Source: Crotalaria pallida
Taxonomy: Eukaryota; Streptophyta; Magnoliopsida; Fabales; Fabaceae
Length of the DNA stretch: 64,000 bases
Reading direction: 5' to 3'
Assembly: GCA_037953625.1 (NCBI GenBank)
Contig: CM075651.1
Location: 65,024,501-65,088,500 of the forward strand
This document shows, in pieces, positions 34,801 through 48,153 of this stretch (its first letter is position 1; each line of letters begins with the position of its first letter). The position numbers were made by a program, and so were the translations under genes. Below the pieces are notes generated by a model. It searched no databases, was not told the DNA's origin, and was given only the letters and a program-made list of their open reading frames with translations.

Positions 34801-36759
34801 ATATGTATGCACAACATAGGGTTGGTTTTATCTTTATCTTAATTATTGTGATTTAGAAATATTCCAATTTCCACTTTTGAATGATTCACTTGAGGTATAA
34901 TACTTGGCATAAAAATTCCCCTTTGAATTTTCTCAAAAATGCCTTTATAAAACCCAGATTGAGTAGTGTAACTTCAATGGTAATTAAAACTTAACTTTTT
35001 ATTTTTCAGATTCAGGTACTAACCGGTTACAGTTTCAGGCTAACCGGTTACAGACCTGAACTGTTTACCATTGCAATTCAGAAAAATCCTTTTTCTTGAA
35101 TTCTCTTCCCAATCCACAACACTTTCAACTTTATTCTTATACCTCAAAAACCATTGGTTTATCATTCAAAAGTCCAAATCACATATCCTTTTCCAATAAC
35201 CATAATTATACTTGAAATTATTCCATCAATTTAAGGCACAAATGGAAATCTTTCTCATCTGAATTTGTTGACCTTGTGTATAGAAATTAAGGCTTAGATT
35301 TGAGTAAAAACCATTAAAGCTCAGAACTGATTTGTAAACTGATTTTTCTTTGAAAATTTACAGTGTCTAACCGGTTACGAAAATCGTGTAACCGGTTAGA
35401 TTATGCAGTCTGACCATTAAAACAAGAGTTTTAATAACTCATTTTCTTTCTTTCTCAAATCTAACCAATTTCCAGCATACACCAAGTTCTTATGCCTTAA
35501 ATTAAACATGTTTACACCCAGAAACACATTCATATTGCATGCATTAAGTTTATTGAATTAAATTACATGAAAATTCACATAAACTCAATTTAGCACCACA
35601 AAACTGAAATCAAACACTTAAACACAGAATTCAGTCATCATTTAGCTTGCATGCATCAATTAAAATTTGCTCAAAACCACAGTGAGCAAGAAATTGGCCT
35701 CCAAGCCTTTGTGCTTAAAAACACATAATGCCCTTTTGAGTTTCATGAACTCAAATCCTAAATCCTTTGACATTTAGTCTAAATCTAGTATAGTGAAACT
35801 TATCCCATACCTCTAAGTTGATTTGGATGAAAGTTTGACACTGATTTGCAGGAAACTCCACAGATCCTCTCAGAACCAAAGTTCTGTTTCCAGTTTCGTT
35901 TTCCAGCAACAGGGTCCAGAAATCATCAAAATTAACATGGAATTTTGCCATAGAAATTGGGGAAAACGATTAGAACTTGATCTTGGTAACATGCACTAGA
36001 AAATAAAAGTGATTTGAAACTTAAACATGATCTGTGCTTACCAAAATCGAAGCTCGAACTCAGCTTCCAGAACCAAGAGAAAACAGAGTTCAGTTCTCCA
36101 ACTCCAATTTCTAAGGTTGATTTCTCCACACACAAGCACCCTCAACTCACAAGGTATATATCAATGAAAAGCTCTTGATGTAAGCTTTTCAGAAGTGTAT
36201 CTCTCACTCTCAAACTCTCAAGAACGAAGGAGAAATCGTCCTCACGAAATCAAAACCCTAACTTACCCTTCTTCGGCAAGAATCAGTTGATCAACCCCCA
36301 ATCCATCAACAATCCACCTATTTATAGCCAAATCCAGATTACATGCACCTTGACGCGTGTATTGCCACTCAATTCATGCATCAATCGTGGCGATTAACGA
36401 GTAATCCAAGTGATTACTCATCAAAATCCACTAAACCAGTTTCTGTGTTCATCGTCTAACCGGTTACAGGGCATTACTAACCGGTTAGATCAGTTCAAAA
36501 TTTAAAAATTATTATTTTAAATCTTTCCCTCCAAGAACCTTTCTAATATTGCTTTTTAGTCCTCACCCCGGGACCAAAATGCAATTTCCTTATATTTTGC
36601 ATTTATTTGCAATATAAAAATATTTCCACTTATTTTTATATTTAAGGCTAATTAAATACAAAACATAAACTTAGAAAAATTTCTATAAATTAATAATAAA
36701 ACTTTTTATTATTAATTTCCTATTATTCGGGAGACAAAAATTAGGGGTGTTACAAGGGT

Positions 36760-38945
36760 GGTAGAGAGTGATCTCAACCTCCCCCTCAAAAGTGGCACGG
36801 TGCTCCTCATACGTCCATATACCGCTAGGGTTAGGGCGTATCTCGATGCAAGCTAGGTATCTGGCCATCACCTAAACAGGGCACAGGGAGTAAGTATACA
36901 CATATACATAATTGATAAAGACTAAAATTACATTCACAAGTATATCATGGACAGATCATAATGCAAATACATATGAGCACACCAGTTTTCAACATTATAA
37001 CTCTTATAATGCAAGTGGCATGATGTATGATTTTCTATCCACAACTGAGGCCTCTAAAAGTCCATCTTGGACGTCCATCCAATACACCCTTGTGTTCCCA
37101 GAACACCGACATTTGTTCCCAGAACATAATGCCGAACCATACTTGGATAATAAGCATCACTCCCGGAGTGTGCATCACGTTCCCAGAACGCATATGTTCC
37201 CAGAACGCATAAAAAACCAGGTCCCGGACACTGGCCACATATCTATAATGTGTCATCAAGTAGGTTATAATTTGATACTCCCGGAGTACCCTCCTCATAT
37301 TCCCAGAATATGATAAACGTTCCTACCAACCAGACTTCCAGTCTATATGGATGCACAAATATCAGGGTTGGTTTTATCTTTACATCAATTAATGTGATTT
37401 AGAAATATTCCAATTTCCCTTTTGAATGATTTATTTGAGGCATACACTTTGGCATAAAATTCTCCTTTGAATTTTCTCAAAACATGCCCTTAAACTTAGA
37501 TTAGGTAGAACAAAGTCAATGGTATTCAAAAACTGAACTTTTTATTTTTCAGATTCAGGTACTAACCGGTTACAGTCTCAGGCTAACCGGTTAGAATTAC
37601 AGACCTGAACTGTTTACCATTGAAATTCAGAAAAACCCTCTTTCTTGAATTTGCTACCCAATCCATAAACAAGTTAAACATTGTTTTATGCCTCAAAAAT
37701 TATAGTTTTATCATTCAAAGGTCTAAATCACTTTTCACTTTCCAATGAACATAATTTCCTCTTGAAATTATTTCATTAACTTAAGGCATTAATTCTAATC
37801 TTTCAAATCTGAACCTTGACATTATAACAACTCATGTTCAGATCAGGTATAATGAGATTAAAGCATAGATTTGAGCAGAAACCACTAAAATTTCAGGACT
37901 GATTAATGAACTGATTTTTCTTTGAAATTCTGCAGTGTCTAACCGGTTACGAATATCGAGTAACCGGTTAGATTATGCAGTCAGTCCATTAAAACAAGAG
38001 TTTTAACAATTCATTTTCTTCTTTTCTCAAATCTAACCAAATCTCAATATTCACAGAGTTCATATGCCTTAAGATAAACATGTTTATACCCAGAAACACA
38101 TTCAAATTGCATGCATCAAGTTTATGATATCAAATTGCATGAAAATTCACATAAACACAATTTAATACAACAAAACTTATAATAGGCATTCAAATTCAGA
38201 ATTCAGCCTCCATATACTTTGCATGCATCAATATAAAGTTGCTCAAAACCACAGTGAGCAAAAACTTTGGCCTCCAAGCCTTTGTGCCATATTGCACATA
38301 ATGCCCTTTTTGAGTTTTGTTAACTCAAATCCTAAATCACTTGAATTTTAGTCTAAATCTAGTATAAGGTAGACTTCTCCCATACCTCTAAGCTGATCTT
38401 GATGACTATAAACATTGCACTTGAAGCAAAATCCACAGATTCCCACCAATCCTAGGTTCTGCCCTTCACACACGATTTCCATCAACAGGGTCCAAAGACC
38501 AGAAGATTTGACATAACAATTGGCAAAAGAAATTGGGGAAAATAGTTAAAAATTACTCTAGGTAACATGCACTAAGAATAGGAACAGATTTGGGGCTTAA
38601 TGGTGAACTATACTTACCAAAATCACAACTTGAAATCCGCTTCCAAAATCAACAGAGAACAGAGTTCAGTCTCCAACTCTTAGCTTCCAAGATCGATTCC
38701 TCCTCCCACACAAACACTCAGCTCACAAGGTGTATATCAATGAAAAGCCCTTGATTCAAGCTTTTCAGAAATGCAATATCCTTATATTTTGCATTTATTT
38801 GCCCTATAAAAATATTTCAACTTATTTTTATTTTTAAGGCTAATTAAATAAAAAATATAAACTTGGAAAATTTCTATAAATTAATAATAAAACTTTTTAT
38901 TATTAATTTCCTATTATTCGGGAGACGAAAATTAGGGGTGTTACA
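36760..38945 (-). mobile_element. Element A right (5') LTR, inner part after insertion B
   Basis: It continues the LTR from the B insertion site to TGTTACA at 38945, followed by TTGAT. It contains the first codons of the split LTR ORF (36760-36868), the dyad array (37060-37344) and palindrome pairs 1 and 2 (near 37563 and 37940). A 385-bp deletion at 38769-38773 between two AAATG words removed pair 3 and the TATA box. Confidence 0.9.
37060..37344. repeat. Array of short covarying dyads, A right LTR
   Basis: The fourth copy of the array. One site reads TGTTCCCAGAACG instead of CGTTCCCAGAACG, a one-arm change. The others are intact. Confidence 0.8.
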
Positions 38946-38950
38946 TTGAT

Positions 38951-41900
38951 AAATTCTTTAATTCCGTTTTAAAGTACGTTGAAACAATTCCTTTCTTAAA
39001 AACACATTGCCAATATCCAAAAAGGTTTTAAATCCAAATCAAATCTCTAATAAAAAGGTTTTCAGGAACACTTTGAAACAATTTAAAAATAATCTTCTTA
39101 TTAAAACAAATCCATTCTTCTTAGTTTAAAAACACTCTGATTATAAAAATCATTTACTTGAACCATTAAACAAAATTCAAAACTCTAGAAAATAAAGTTT
39201 TAAAAACCATATCAAATTGATTCATTGAAATCCCAACTTCAAAACATTATAAGATATTGATTAAAGAAGATCATATAAAAATTTCAAATCAATTTAAATT
39301 ATTTAAGTCATACTTTTTAAATAAAACACTTTTCAATTTCTTTAAAAATACAAACATAGATTTTTCACAAATAAAACTCACAAACAGTATTCCAAAACAA
39401 TTTCAATTCATCATATTCAATTAGCACAAAACAACACATACAGATTTCAAAGTACTCAAAGCATTCACAAACACGCATAATGCAAGCTACACTTCAATCA
39501 TTCAGAACCAATCCATTAAATCTTAATAAATTAACTTAATTACACTTAAGAAAATAATTTAAATTAATCTTCTAATTAATTTAACAAAACCGAATCACTA
39601 TGGTTAACAATTTCTAATCACAATTAAATTTTAAAACTTGAAATCATGGAATTAAAATTACAAAATTCCTTTTCATATAAATAAATCAACCAAAAAGAAT
39701 TAAAAGAGATACACATCACTTTCGCATATCATCATGCACCTAGGAGTATAACTATTATCATGGTCATTTTACAAAGAAAACTTTCCTAAACATCTTAGCA
39801 TCCCTTGGCGAAATCCTACATGTAAAACATTGCAAAGATTTAATGCACAAATAAATATATAAAATCATGAAATCATTTTCTTTAATTTAGGACCAAAAAC
39901 CGTGAGCATACAAAAAGAACAACTTACACTTTTTATTCATTTCAAAACAATTATTTGAGTCACAACCACTCTAAGGATTTACTTTATTTTCTTTATAAAA
40001 CTTGGTTATTTCTTACCTACACTTTAAAGTTCTTGGATTAAAATAGTTTCATCATGCATGCATCCTAGATGAGGAACAAACCTAACTTCCTACCTAATAC
40101 CTAGGATGACCGAATGTCATCATGTAAAAAGAACATGGTTTTCATGCATTTTCAACATACAAGAATCATAAAAGTCAAAGCAACTCATGTAGGTTTTTAA
40201 GGCAAGTTTCTCAAAGCAACATACTTCATTACTTATTCACATCAACCTTCAGAAAATAAACCTCAAGTTCATCATTTTATAAAAATCAAAGTTACACTAA
40301 AAATGACATGCATAAGTTTAAAATCATTAGACCTAACCTTAAAACAAACATGCATTAACAAAATAAAAACATAGAGCTTATTTTTCAAACATGGCCGAAT
40401 GGCCTCATAAAAAATTTAACACACGCAAAATCAAGTACTAAATCAAACCAATCACTAGTTCCAAACATGCACAAAAATAATCACGTAATTCAATCATGTT
40501 TATACTTTGAAAATCATTTTGAAACTTGTTTCTTTAACTTTTTTCTTAAAAACCAGGCACATACAAAGAGGAAAACATGATCTTTTCCATTAAAATTAAC
40601 ATGCAACACCAAAGAACTCAACTCTTCACTAATCAATTAAAAATCATCACATGCATACACCTTCATCAAATCAAATCATGCTTGAAATCATTTCAAATCT
40701 TACTTCTTTAATTATTTTCTTTAAAACCGAAACACATATAAAGAAAACATAATCTTTTCTCTTTGAAAAATAACATGCAAATCAAGGATCTAAACATTTT
40801 TCATGCATCAAACAAAGATAATTACATGAATACATTTAGATCAACTAAGATCATTAACAAAGTTAACATGCAAAGCCAAAGAATTAAACCTTTTTACAAA
40901 TTAAGTTTAGATCACGAAATTATTCATCAAATAAACATGGAAATACACATAGATCATAGTTTTAGCAAAAAGATTTAACATGCAAGATCAAAGAGTTTCA
41001 CTTTATAATTAAACAAGTTTAGATCATGAATTTTCTTATCAAATAATCACAAACACACACATAGATCACGGTTTAGAGCAAGAAAATAGACATGCAAGGA
41101 TGTTTGTTTTAGATTTCACAAAAATCTTAGTTTACTTTAGATCTTTAAAGTTTTAGTTAGAAAAATGTTAGATCCATCAAAAGGAATTCCAACCGAAACA
41201 ACAAACACAAAGCTTAACATATTACAAATTACTTAGAGTCCTTATAGTCCATGATTAAAGAAGATCAACACATAAGACCATCTTTAAATTTATAAAAATT
41301 AACATGCAAAGAAGAAAAAGAAAGATCTATAAACTTAGAAAAAGAAAAACTAAACTATTACAAAATCTTCTTTTGGATCTTCAAGTCCTACCATGAAAAA
41401 GGTTGGTCTTCTAGTCTCCTAACACTTGGATCTTCAAAGAACAAGGCTTGATCTAGCATGGATTTTCCTCTTCCTTCTCCTCCATGACTCACGGCCACCA
41501 CTCCTCTCTTTCTCTCTATTTCTTTTCTTTTTCTCTCTAAGAGTTTAATGAGCTCTTAGGAGTGTATTTTGTGTTGGTGTGAAGAAATGGGGTGAATGAA
41601 CTAAGGCTCCAAGTATATATAGGCAATTACACTCTTCCTCCCTTGCCCTTATTATGTGGTTCGGCCATACACAATGGAAAGGGTAATTTTGGCCTTACAA
41701 AAACTTGCATGGGTGCATTTTATCAAATGCAAGGAGACAAAGTCTTGTGGGCTAGGTTTTAGGGGTCATTCTAGGGCTAAATATTAGTTAGCACATAGTT
41801 AGGGTTTTCTAACTTAGTTTGGTTTGGTTGTGGCTTACTTACTCACTAAGACTTCTAGAAAGTTATACTCCTAACATACATGCATACGCATACACGTACA

Positions 41901-42579
41901 ACATACACACACAAATACATACACATACCTAAGCCGTATCTCTCACACACACATACACATACATGTCTCCTATTTTTATTTCCTTATCATATTTACTTAA
42001 ACATTCTAATTATTAATTCATACCATAGTGCAGTCATTTAATAAGGAATCACACTCAAACAATTAATTTCATGCATCATACAGTACACACACCAAACCAA
42101 GTACTCATCACATAAAATTTCAAGCCAAATCAATAGATTTATTTTCTTCGCCATACAATTTCCAAAATTCGTATTTCACATCTCTGAAAATAAATTTTTA
42201 TAAAACAACCCTGAAAATTCCAAAAATTACATTTTAAAAATCTAATATTCAAGACGATCCTTTTGATATAAAGATCATGAAAATCCGAATTACGGTTTAA
42301 AAGTTATGAATTTTCCAAGTTAACAACTCAAAAACTTCTATTCAAATAAAAATCACTTTTTAATAAAATCACAACTAATTTCTTATAAATCAAATCAACA
42401 AAATCATTCACTTCACATTTATAAAAACATTTTGTTGATAAAATCCTTGAAAATCGTTACTTTATTTCTTATTCACGTAAAACATTTTTTTTTCCAAAAA
42501 TCCTTCGTAAAACAGAACTTCAGGGTTTATTTTAACAAATTTCGTTCTCGCACGTACGGGAAAAATGCGGGGTGTTACA
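38951..42579 (-). mobile_element. Element D left LTR, segment 3
   Basis: It continues D's LTR after the second TTGAT and ends GGGGTGTTACA at 42579. It is AT-rich with no gene. The stretch at 41380-41480 (CTACCATGAAAAAGGTTGG) matches F near 58008. A long CA-rich stretch lies at 41880-41970. Confidence 0.85.
41611..41624 (-). promoter_or_regulatory. TATA-like element of the D LTR
   Basis: The minus strand reads GCCTATATATACTT about 960 bp into the LTR. It is the best candidate for the U3 promoter of this LARD. The 5-kb remainder of the LTR would then be R-U5. Confidence 0.5.
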
Positions 42580-43882
42580 TTCTCCACAACTTGAATATTT
42601 CTCGTCCTCGAGAAATGCTGTGCAGAGTCTGGCTGTTCGGTGGACGCGTAGCTTCTTGAAGAAATTTCTTTGCTCTCTAATTGCGGCAACTATCACGTCT
42701 TCGAATATGAACTATCTACTCGTCGTCTTTTCGAATAAATCGAACGAATTACTTGCAAAAGTAATCTCTTGGGTACTTCCAATAACAAATAGGATGGAAT
42801 AAAAACAACGCGGTTTCACTGACAACAAAGGACTGAGGGGTTCAAAAGCATCAAAATAGGATTTAGAAACAACAGGGTTACGCTCGTTTGGGTCAAGAGA
42901 CTACCACACTCGGGGTTAACTCTTCTCATCAGTTCAAGCCTAGGCGAGCTACACCTCAAAAACTCACATTTCCTTTCACTCCCCAACTTGAATGACTCAT
43001 ACCTCTCTATATTACACTCATCATCACGGACTTAACCTCTACATACTCCTATCCTTCACTACTTTTTGATCAAGTCTTGCAAAATTTCTCATCACTTAGC
43101 TTCACTCTATCCTCTGATTGCCTTACATCTCACCAAATGATGATCCTTATCAGACTCCTATGGTCGCCATTAAATCTTCCCTTTTACTCTAATCCACCTC
43201 TAATCCTCATGAAACATACACTATCTCACTCCTTATCTCAAACACTTAATCATATAACTTAGACACTCTAAACCTTTTTACATTTTCCAGGATTCTTCCT
43301 TATATTCTAAACCATCAAAATTCCTCATTTCAAAGACCTACTACCCATTACCATATCAAATCTTAGATTTTTACCTAACCTTGGGTCAACACTTAAGGAT
43401 CCTAACCACAAATTCCACCATCTTATCACTTCGAATCTACCATATCATCGCTTATTCACTTCTATCTAACCATTTCCCAACTCAAATCAAGACATCTAGG
43501 ACTCTAAATTCTAATCATCACCTTAATTTCTTCCTCATCTTAGCACCATCTAAACCATTATTTTGGACCATCCGACATCAAAATTCTAGTCCTAACCACT
43601 TTTCACAACTCACCACTCATCTAAGACTCCTATTTCCTCCAAGACTCATACTCCCTTCATCCATATTTACTAATCCTTATTCTCCTTTATCCTTGCAACC
43701 TTTACCCAATCCACACTCCATCACTTACTCCCCGGTTTAGGAATATCTACTCGACTTGATACAAGGGTCAGGGTTCAAAATTCTCACCAAGACTCTAGGA
43801 AAAGATGAAAGTCCGGCTCAAGGTCAAAAGGGAAAACTTCAGGTTCATCAACAATCAAGGCTGTGTCAGAAACAAGGTCTAA
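42580..43882 (-). mobile_element. Element D interior, part 1, non-coding
   Basis: It begins next to the LTR with a polypurine tract (minus strand AAGTTGTGGAGAA) and the motif TTTCTCGAGGACGAGAAA (42594-42616), the relic of the pol-LTR junction in chromoviruses. The rest, mostly C/T-rich on the plus strand (43000-43740), has no recognisable protein. The open frames there are by-products of low stop-codon density. Confidence 0.8.
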
Positions 43883-46694
43883 TGTAACACCCCGATTTCG
43901 GCAACTTGAAAACATCATCTCTTTAACAAAATATAGTAAAAATTTGGGAATTTTTTTTTTTAAATGGTGACATGGACATGAGAAGCTTAAGGTTCAAAAA
44001 CTTTTCAGTAACTTAATCGTAATACATCCTCATGTCACACATCACAAGTCAAGTTCCAAACCGGGATGTTACTTAACATCGCGCTTTGTAACTTCACTTC
44101 GTAAATCTAATTTGAGAAAACATTTGCAATCTTAAATCTTTATTCTTTCAAAAGCCAGATTCAATAAAATATCCAGTGGGGTTCAGAATGATACGACAAT
44201 GTAACCAAGTAGTTGCAAGGGATACAGTGCTCAAGGGAATTACCTATTACTATTCTTGACCTCTAATCTTCTTCGCTGAAGCCCACAGCCGAAACCGCAT
44301 CGAGACGAGGGCACGAACTATACTACAGAGTCGACCATCTACCCGTTGCAATATCGGAGTGACCCGACACGACAACATGGTAGGAGAGATGGTCAGTAAT
44401 CCAGAAGTACATCCACGACCAGACAGAATACTAACGACTTCTTATAAAAGAATACTCAAAATAAAATAGAGGAACCATGCATTATCAACTACTCATGCTA
44501 TGCATATGACAAATATATTCACATAAGCATATAGGGAACACTTATAAACAAAACACATCATAACTAATCCAATATCTCAAATCATAACTCATTCTCAACG
44601 TACATCACCACACTTGGCATCACAAGCCTTTCAACCATTCCAGTCTTATTATCATCATTCTCAATCTTTCAATAATCATATATGCTTTCTTTCTTTCTTT
44701 GAACCTTCCTCAATAAATTCTTTATAATTTCTTTCTTGTATTCTTTCATTATTCTTAAGTCTTATCAAACGATTAGCATCAATGATGAGGGGGACACATC
44801 ATTGAGCTCACACACGTCTACATCTCCTCGGTCATCCACCCAACCTAGTCGGAAGCAAACAGGAGTACAGGACCTTTACACGCGGGCACGACAGCTGTCA
44901 CACAAACAAATGGTCCCAGACCAGGAGGCCCTGCCTCGAATCATAATCACAATTCACATAATAACAATGCACGCTCTCAGCGGCAATCACAAATGCCCTG
45001 TTCCAGTCCCTCTCACTGTTCTCGAATTGCCATAGGGGGCGACAGTACTAATTCTAGTTGATCGTGCAGAACTTACCACGGCATAGGACCGATCTGCCCG
45101 TACCACATATGGAATTCATTCCGCCTAGAATAGTACTCAAGGCTTCTTGACGTATCACCGTCTTTACCCTCCCCTATTGCAATCACAACCCGAATATCCG
45201 CAGATACGCCGGGGTATCTTCCTCTCCACTACTTCGATACGACACTCATACCTCACCGCGTTATAAATGTCTTTTAAAGTCCTTTAAAGTTTTACGCTTT
45301 AATTAAACGACTTAATCCTAACAGTCGGCTCGTCCTTGGTGCATCCCTTCAACGAAGCCCGACCACTAATCGCAATCTGTCCCCCTAAAATCTCAATGGC
45401 CCTCGGCCTCAAATCACTTTCTCATAAACTCATGCTCAACATCATTCTCATCATATTTCTCTTTAACATCATCAGTATCTCTTCCTCGTCTTTCCCAAAA
45501 AATCTTTTCACAAAACTTTTTCGAAAACATGATTTCACACAAAAACTTTCTCTTTCTCAACACATTTTCAGAAACCTCATCTCATAAATCCTTTCACAAA
45601 ACTTCTTCAAAAGTAATGTTTCCAAAAACTTTCAAATATATTATTTTCGCAAAAACTTTTCAAAAATCTCTTTTCAAAAACCTTTTTCAAAAATCACATT
45701 TTTGGGTGAGTGTTAATGGAGGAGCAAGCTCAACTCAACACTAAGCTTCTTCCCAAAAACTCGAACGAGGAATCACATCACCATTCAAACCACATCTCAT
45801 TTCCACAACCACTTTCTCTTTCAAATCTCAACTCCACTCACATCTCTTTTCATCCTCTTTCTCATTCATTCACATTTTCTTACTTTTACAATTCATTCCT
45901 CTCATCAACTCATTTCTTCCACAATCTTATTCGCGTTAAGTTTTATTTCTCTCTCAATCGTATCTCTTAAATTTCAAATCTCATTCTTTCTCGTACTTCT
46001 TATTTCCTCATACAACCTTTTCCAAATAGAACAAGATACACTCTACAGAATAATTCACAGAGAAATCCAACACATAACAAAGTAAACCATGCATCATATT
46101 TAACAAAACAGGAAAGCATCTAACACATATGTGCATCACGTATGATAATGCAGCATGTAACATATTAGACTCGATGTACTCAGTTTAGAACTGAGTCTAC
46201 GCATCACGATGACCTAGGCCTACTGCATCTCTCACCTCACTCTCCAGCTTCTGAAATCGTCGCGGGTCCTTCCCAACAAGTCGGCCGTTCCGCTTCTCAA
46301 CTCGTACGCACCTTGTTCTAAATAGACGACACTCACGTTACTATCTTATTTAAATAATCGTTCTACTTGATATCGATACGTGTTTTCGAAAACTCTTTTT
46401 ATTTCTCGTCGAAAAATCGTAAAACGTTAAAGCTTTTTCGAACCAAATCTTTCTCAAGTTAAATAACACTTAAAACTTAAACTTTAAACCAACCAAATAA
46501 ATTTTTGGGATTGGAAAACAATTCAAATAAAATCTGGACAGCCATCATGCAAGTCCATAAATCTGTTGGAAACCAACAAGCGGGCTAAGCAAATACTAAA
46601 GGGGGGGTGAATAGTATTTTGAAGCACTAATACCAAATATTTCGATTGATAATTGAAGAATGGAGCTTAGACTGAATTTTCTGGAATCAGACAC

Positions 46695-46769
46695 AAAAGA
46701 CTCGAGTCTTTTGTGAAATACTCGAGTTTTTCAGTATGAACAACTCGAGTCTTTTCTGAAAAACTCGAG
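46695..46769. promoter_or_regulatory. Phased CTCGAG palindromes in copia LTR, group 1
   Basis: Sites at 46701/46721 and 46744/46764, each pair 20 bp apart. The first is the core of an 18-bp perfect palindrome AAAAGACTCGAGTCTTTT. The same group is in the right LTR around 54532-54595, with one base changed in the first palindrome. Confidence 0.7.
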
Positions 46770-47665
46770 TTTTTACTCTCAGATAGCAGAAAAACCAGAA
46801 ACGAAAATTCAGCAATTTAACTCAAATCAATTCAATAATAAACAGGAACTTATCCAACAGAATAGCAAGTAATCTAAATAACTTTTAACACAAAGATTCC
46901 TTGAACTTGCTACCTAATTGTATAAATCCTAATTGATTGAAATGACTTAAGTCTATTGAGCTAGAAAGTAGATTAAAAGCAATAAACCAACACTCAAGCA
47001 ATTTTATCCTGGTTCACTCCAACAATGAGCTACATCCAGTCCTCCTAATCACTTAGGAGTTTCTACTAATAATCAAATTGTTAGAAATTACAAAGGATTG
47101 CTTGAGAATGGCCTCACTCAACCTAACCCTTTCAAGAGTGTACCAAACTCTTGATTTCTACCCCAATTTGATTCCGGTGATTGAAGAACTCTTCACAAAG
47201 CTTCCTTGAACTCCCTTCAAGAAACTCCACCGGGCTAGGAACTTCCTAGTCTTGTGCTTGAGAACCTCTCAAGACTTCCAACACCCTAAGCCACTTAGGG
47301 TTTGCTTGGGAACAATCCAAGACTTTGAATAATCAAGCTTTTTGTATGTGTATTACTAATCTCACAATGGATTAGCACAAATAAGCACAGCTCAATGTAA
47401 GAATTGAGGCCTAAAACTCAACTTGGAATAAAATGACAATATGATTGAGAAGTTGAGCTTTTTGGGAATTAACACTTGAGAAAAGGAAATTATGAAAGCT
47501 TGTGATCAATAATGTGTTGTTGTCTTGTTTGTTCTTGCACAAATTCAAAGAGCAATTTTACAATAAAGTTCAGAATACTCTCTTAGGGTTGGATGAGACT
47601 CAAAATGCCCTCAATTGGGTTTTTGAGTTTCTCCAACGTTCATTTTTGCTGACTGGACAAAAATA

Positions 47666-47823
47666 CTCGAGTCTTTTGGTAAAAACTCGAGTCTTTTTGG
47701 TCGGTCACGAGTGAATTGGTGCACGAACAAGACTAACGGTCATAATTGCTGACCTGGCACAAATACTCGAGTTTTTCTACAAATACTCGAGTGTATACTC
47801 GAGTCTTTTTCAAAATACTCGAG
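47666..47823. promoter_or_regulatory. Phased CTCGAG palindromes in copia LTR, group 2
   Basis: Sites at 47666/47686, 47766/47786 and 47798/47818, each pair 20 bp apart, the last with TATACTCGAGT and TACTCGAGTA contexts. Groups 1 and 2 lie 900 bp apart, at opposite sides of the probable transcription unit of the LTR. Confidence 0.7.
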
Positions 47824-48139
47824 TATTTTGATCAGATATGGGAAAAATTATTTTTCAATTTTATTTTTCCTCTCAAGTATTAATTTTTGGTCAATCTCAA
47901 CTTAATAAACATATAAAAATTTATTCCTAGAAGAGACTAACTATTTCTACCCACTCTCAACCACTCTCAACATAAATTAGAAATTTACAATTAATATTTG
48001 ATTGAGAATGATTGGGCACTTGTCTTCTTTTCTTGACTTCTTGTTGATGTTGATGTTGCAATATCTTCAAGGCATGATTTGTTAATTATTTTGTCATCAT
48101 CAAAACATAATCCACATAATTAGGAGCATTGAATTCACA

Positions 48140-48153
48140 ATCTCCCCCTTTTT
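48140..48153 (-). promoter_or_regulatory. Polypurine tract of the copia element
   Basis: The minus strand reads AAAAAGGGGGAGAT adjoining the LTR. A near copy, AAAAAGGGGGAGAGAT, lies 250 bp away at 48391-48406 and could serve as a second initiation site or be a relic. Confidence 0.75.

Larger units (their letters stand above)
25235..36754 (-). mobile_element. Gypsy element B, chromovirus (Tekay/Del-like), 11.5 kb, structurally complete
   Basis: Flanked by AGGGT (25230-25234 and 36755-36759). LTRs: 25235-28753 (3519 bp, 3') and 33297-36754 (3458 bp, 5'). The LTRs are highly similar. Most of the length difference comes from three deletions in the right copy of about 30, 23 and 6 bp. Polypurine tract, primer site and a colinear gag-pol are present. 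The polyprotein frame is uninterrupted by indels but has three in-frame stop codons. It is closely related to A yet clearly a separate, later insertion. Confidence 0.93.
33297..36754 (-). mobile_element. Element B right (5') LTR
   Basis: It matches the left LTR throughout, with deletions of about 30 bp (near 34190, in the LTR ORF), 23 bp (near 35272) and 6 bp (near 35050). Each could have arisen between short direct repeats. Palindrome pairs 1-3 (near 35018, 35368 and 36457), the TATA box (36318-36329) and the dyad array (34518-34800) are all kept. Confidence 0.92.
13501..38945 (-). mobile_element. Gypsy element A, chromovirus (Tekay/Del-like), degraded
   Basis: The LTRs begin TGTGACGCTCTC and end GGGTGTTACA, and the element is flanked by TTGAT on both sides. 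After removing two nested insertions it comprises a left (3') LTR of about 3.58 kb, a 4.07-kb interior (20139-24207) with gag-pol remains on the minus strand, and a right (5') LTR of about 3.2 kb (24208-25234 plus 36760-38945). The right LTR lacks 385 bp covering its promoter. The polyprotein has two nonsense changes, a 4-bp deletion and loss of the integrase core. A cannot move by itself. Confidence 0.9.
46564..48139 (-). mobile_element. Copia left (3') LTR
   Basis: 1576 bp, TGTTGG to TTCACA on the plus strand. It contains ten CTCGAG sites at 46701, 46721, 46744, 46764, 47666, 47686, 47766, 47786, 47798 and 47818; within pairs the step is 20 bp. Confidence 0.93.

Noticed and set aside
43381..43740. 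119-codon plus-strand frame in the D interior
   Set aside because: Located in C/T-rich low-complexity DNA, antisense to the element, with no motif.
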